Below are positions 54,583 through 57,029 of a DNA stretch of 57,029 bases, piece after piece. The stretch's first letter is position 1. Each line of letters begins with the position of its first letter. The notes under the pieces were generated by a model that saw only the letters and a list, made by a program, of their open reading frames with translations, had not been told where the DNA came from and did no database searches. This DNA is from Sphingomonas sp. CCH21-G11 (GTDB taxonomy: Bacteria; Pseudomonadota; Alphaproteobacteria; Sphingomonadales; Sphingomonadaceae). The stretch spans positions 1-57,029 of the forward strand of contig NZ_LSHX01000023.1 in the NCBI RefSeq assembly GCF_001555965.1, written 5' to 3'. A program made the position numbers and the translations under genes.

Positions 54583-57029
54583 TCAAACCACGGCTTCTTC
54601 ACACGAGGAGAGCCCGAACCACGGCAATGATGGTGGCCACGGCGTCATCGGCATGGTTCTCGACATTGCGGTACGGTTTCGCTGGGGGATCATCGTTCTG
54701 ACCATCCTTGCGGCGATCTATGGCGCATTCAATCTGGTCCGGCTGCCGATCGATGCGGTTCCCGACATCACCAACACGCAGGTCCAGATCAACACCAGCG
54801 CGCCCGCGCTTTCGCCTTCGCAGGTCGAAACGCAGGTGACGTTCCCGATCGAGACCGGCCTTGCGGGGATCGAGGGGCTGGAAATGACCCGCTCGATTTC
54901 GCGCAACGGCTTCAGCCAGGTTACAGCGATCTTCGAGGAAGGGACCGACATCTACTTTGCTCGCAGCCAGGTGAACGAGCGGCTTGCACCGATTGGTGCA
55001 TCGCTGCCCGAAGGCGCGGAACCCACCATGGGGCCGATTTCGACCGGCCTTGGCGAAGTGCTTATGTATACCATCGAATATGAGCATCCCGCAGGCAAGG
55101 GTGCGGCAACAGGTGGGCGGACGGGCTGGCAGGCCGACGGCAGCTTCATTACCGAGCGCGGTGACCGGCTCGACAGCGAGGTTGCCAAGGCCGCCTATCT
55201 GCGCACCGTGCAGGACTGGGTCGTGGCTCCGCTCATGCGGTCCATTGATGGCGTTGCGGGAGTCGATTCGATCGGTGGCTTCGAAAAGCAGTATCTGGTG
55301 CAGCCTGATCCGGCGCGGCTCACCGGTTATGGTCTTTCTTTCGATTCGCTGATTCAGGCATTGGAAGCGGCCAATCTGGCGGCCGGAGCCAACTTCGTTG
55401 ACCGAGCGGGCGAGGCATTGCTGGTGCGGGTGGATGCCCGGCTTGACGGTGTCGAGGCGATCAAGGAGGCCGTGGTAGCGACCCGTGAGGGCGTTCCCGT
55501 CCGCATTGGCGATGTGGCCGATGTCGCCATCGGCGGCGACCTGCGCACCGGGGCGGCATCGCTCAACGGCGAAGAGACCGTGGTGGGCACTGTTCTGATG
55601 CGCGCAGGCGAGAACAGCCGGACCGTGGCCGCGAACGCCGCTACAAGGCTTGAAGAGGTGCGCGCATCGCTTCCCGAAGGTGTGGTGGCCGAGATCGTCT
55701 ATAACCGCTCGTCACTGGTCGATGCCACGATCGCAACCGTGGAGAAAAACCTGCTCGAAGGGGCCTTGCTGGTTATCGCGGTGCTGTTTCTGCTGCTTGG
55801 CAACATCCGGGCAGCGATCATCACGGCTCTGGTCATCCCGTTCTCGATGCTGCTCGCAGCGGTAGGGATGAACCGGCTCGGTGTGTCCGGCAATCTGATG
55901 AGCCTCGGCGCATTGGACTTTGGGCTGATTGTCGATGGTGCGGTCATCATCGTCGAGAACAGCGTCGCGCGTTTGGCTGCACGGCAGCATCATGAAGGGC
56001 GCTTGCTCACCCTCGGGGAACGCCTGACCGAAACCCGCCTCGCGGCACAGGAAATGATCAAACCGACCGTTTACGGCCAGGCGATCATCTTCCTTGTTTT
56101 TGCCCCGCTGCTCACCTTCACCGGCGTCGAGGGCAAGACGTTCTCGCCGATGGCCATCACTATGATGCTGGCGCTGGCATCGGCCTTCGTGCTGTCGCTG
56201 ACCTTTGTGCCGGCGATGATCGCGGTGCTGCTCAACAAGAAGCTGACCGAGAAGGAAGTAAAGCCGATTGTCTGGGCAAAGGAGCGGTATGGGCCGGCCT
56301 TGCGCAAGGCGATTGCCAGGCCCTGGCCGGTAATCGGGGCCGGAGCCGGAGCCTTTGTACTTGCAGCAGTGCTGTTCACCTTCCTCGGCAGCGAGTTCAC
56401 CCCGCAGCTCGACGAACGCGATCTGGCGGTTCAATCGTTGCGTATCCCTTCTACCTCGCTTGAACGCTCGCTAACTATGCAACGCGAGGTAGAGGGTCGC
56501 CTCGCCGAGTTCCCTCAAGTTGCGCTGGTGTTCTCACGAACAGGCACAGCCGAGGTGGCGAGCGACCCGATGCCGCCTAACGCTTCCGATGCCTATGTCA
56601 TTCTGAAGCCACGCGATGAGTGGCCCGATCCCAGTCTGTCCAAGGATGCGCTCGTTACTGAAATGGAAAGTGCGCTCGGCGGTCTAGTCGGCAATCTCTA
56701 CGAGTTCAGCCAACCGATCGAACTGCGTTTCAACGAGCTGATCGCCGGCGTTCGCGGTGATGTGGCGGTCAAGCTTTATGGCGATGACCTCACCGCGCTC
56801 ACCGATGCGGCGGGCGAAGTTGCGGGAGTCCTTCGCGACGTGGAGGGCGCCGCCGACGTGAAGGTGCAGCAGGTCACGGGCTTCCCGACGCTCGACATTG
56901 CGTTCGATCGACCGACAATAGCCCGCTACGGGCTAACAGTAGAGGAGGTGGCCAAATCGGTGGCCATCGCTTTGGGCGGTCGGCCCGCAGGCATGGCTGT
57001 CTCTTATACACATCTCCGAGCCCACGAGA
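54572..57029 (+). CDS. czcA: CzcA-type heavy-metal efflux RND pump (3' end missing; last residues are adapter)
   Basis: About 808 codons are visible of roughly 1040-1070 expected. The protein starts MGIDQTTASSHEESPNHGND, with an added His-containing N-terminus before the first helix (WGIIVLTILAAIYGAF). HME-RND signatures include VPDITNTQVQINT and, in helix 4, DFGLIVDGAVIIVEN, whose acidic residues carry protons. It would export Zn, Cd or Co from the periplasm/cytoplasm with CzcBC. The biological reading ends at about 56996; the final residues (AVSYTHLRAHE) come from Nextera adapter sequence. The true C-terminus lies off the contig. Confidence 0.94.
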   Translation, partial: MGIDQTTASSHEESPNHGNDGGHGVIGMVLDIAVRFRWGIIVLTILAAIYGAFNLVRLPIDAVPDITNTQVQINTSAPALSPSQVETQVTFPIETGLAGIEGLEMTRSISRNGFSQVTAIFEEGTDIYFARSQVNERLAPIGASLPEGAEPTMGPISTGLGEVLMYTIEYEHPAGKGAATGGRTGWQADGSFITERGDRLDSEVAKAAYLRTVQDWVVAPLMRSIDGVAGVDSIGGFEKQYLVQPDPARLTGYGLSFDSLIQALEAANLAAGANFVDRAGEALLVRVDARLDGVEAIKEAVVATREGVPVRIGDVADVAIGGDLRTGAASLNGEETVVGTVLMRAGENSRTVAANAATRLEEVRASLPEGVVAEIVYNRSSLVDATIATVEKNLLEGALLVIAVLFLLLGNIRAAIITALVIPFSMLLAAVGMNRLGVSGNLMSLGALDFGLIVDGAVIIVENSVARLAARQHHEGRLLTLGERLTETRLAAQEMIKPTVYGQAIIFLVFAPLLTFTGVEGKTFSPMAITMMLALASAFVLSLTFVPAMIAVLLNKKLTEKEVKPIVWAKERYGPALRKAIARPWPVIGAGAGAFVLAAVLFTFLGSEFTPQLDERDLAVQSLRIPSTSLERSLTMQREVEGRLAEFPQVALVFSRTGTAEVASDPMPPNASDAYVILKPRDEWPDPSLSKDALVTEMESALGGLVGNLYEFSQPIELRFNELIAGVRGDVAVKLYGDDLTALTDAAGEVAGVLRDVEGAADVKVQQVTGFPTLDIAFDRPTIARYGLTVEEVAKSVAIALGGRPAGMAVSYTHLRAHE
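56997..57029. other. Illumina Nextera adapter at contig end (sequencing artefact)
   Basis: CTGTCTCTTATACACATCT (56997-57015) is the reverse complement of the Tn5 mosaic end used in Nextera libraries. It is followed by CCGAGCCCACGAGA (57016-57029), the Nextera index-side adapter. These bases are not part of the genome. Confidence 0.97.

Overview
The window looks like a piece of a sphingomonad (Sphingomonadaceae, Alphaproteobacteria) chromosome. The evidence is high GC with strong G/C at third codon positions, a tolC-popZ-valS order, a Mg-type HemB, large TonB receptors, and intergenic palindromes of the GTCACCCCGG/CCGGGGTGAC type. It appears to be a contig end: the last 33 bases (about 56997-57029) are Illumina Nextera adapter, not biology.

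Region 1 (1-24.9 kb) is mostly core genome. It holds argJ (cut by the left edge), a small exported-looking peptide gene in front of secA, secA, ampD, RNase P RNA, a J-domain protein and a ferredoxin-like protein. A PaoABC-type molybdenum hydroxylase operon follows, facing its maturation genes (xdhC-like and mocA-like). Next come tRNA-Cys, a PCMT-like protein, tolC, popZ, valS (with an in-frame palindromic repeat element), a VOC protein, hemB, a GNAT acetyltransferase, a fused MFS/spermidine-synthase-like protein, a lipoprotein, tRNA-Arg, and a TetR regulator divergent from two membrane proteins.

Region 2 (24.9-46.5 kb) is more accessory. It has a TetR/NmrA-type divergent pair with palindromic operators, an MFS transporter next to a TonB-dependent receptor, and fpr. 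A tightly overlapping four-gene unit follows: a TpsB transporter, a 1625-residue TpsA exoprotein, an exported TPR-CHAT protease-like protein and a CPBP intramembrane protease. Beside it lie an M23 peptidase (opposite strand) and a PP2C phosphatase/Ser-Thr kinase pair. The secretion-protease unit is the best candidate for a poorly described system.

Region 3 (46.77-57.0 kb) is the left end of a genomic island. A 45-bp 3' piece of tRNA-Lys(CUU) ends exactly in the anticodon loop and is followed by a P4-type integrase. The cargo is heavy-metal resistance: two small Cys-rich exported proteins (one a 49-residue CC-CC-CC peptide), a MerR/CadR-like regulator with a textbook 19-bp-spacer promoter, DUF3147 and YnfA membrane proteins, a CDF-like transporter, an SRPBCC-DUF3703 fusion, and czcCBA (czcA cut by the contig end). 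Together these suggest Cd/Zn/Co/Pb sensing and export. Base composition is visibly less GC-rich here than in the chromosome to the left.
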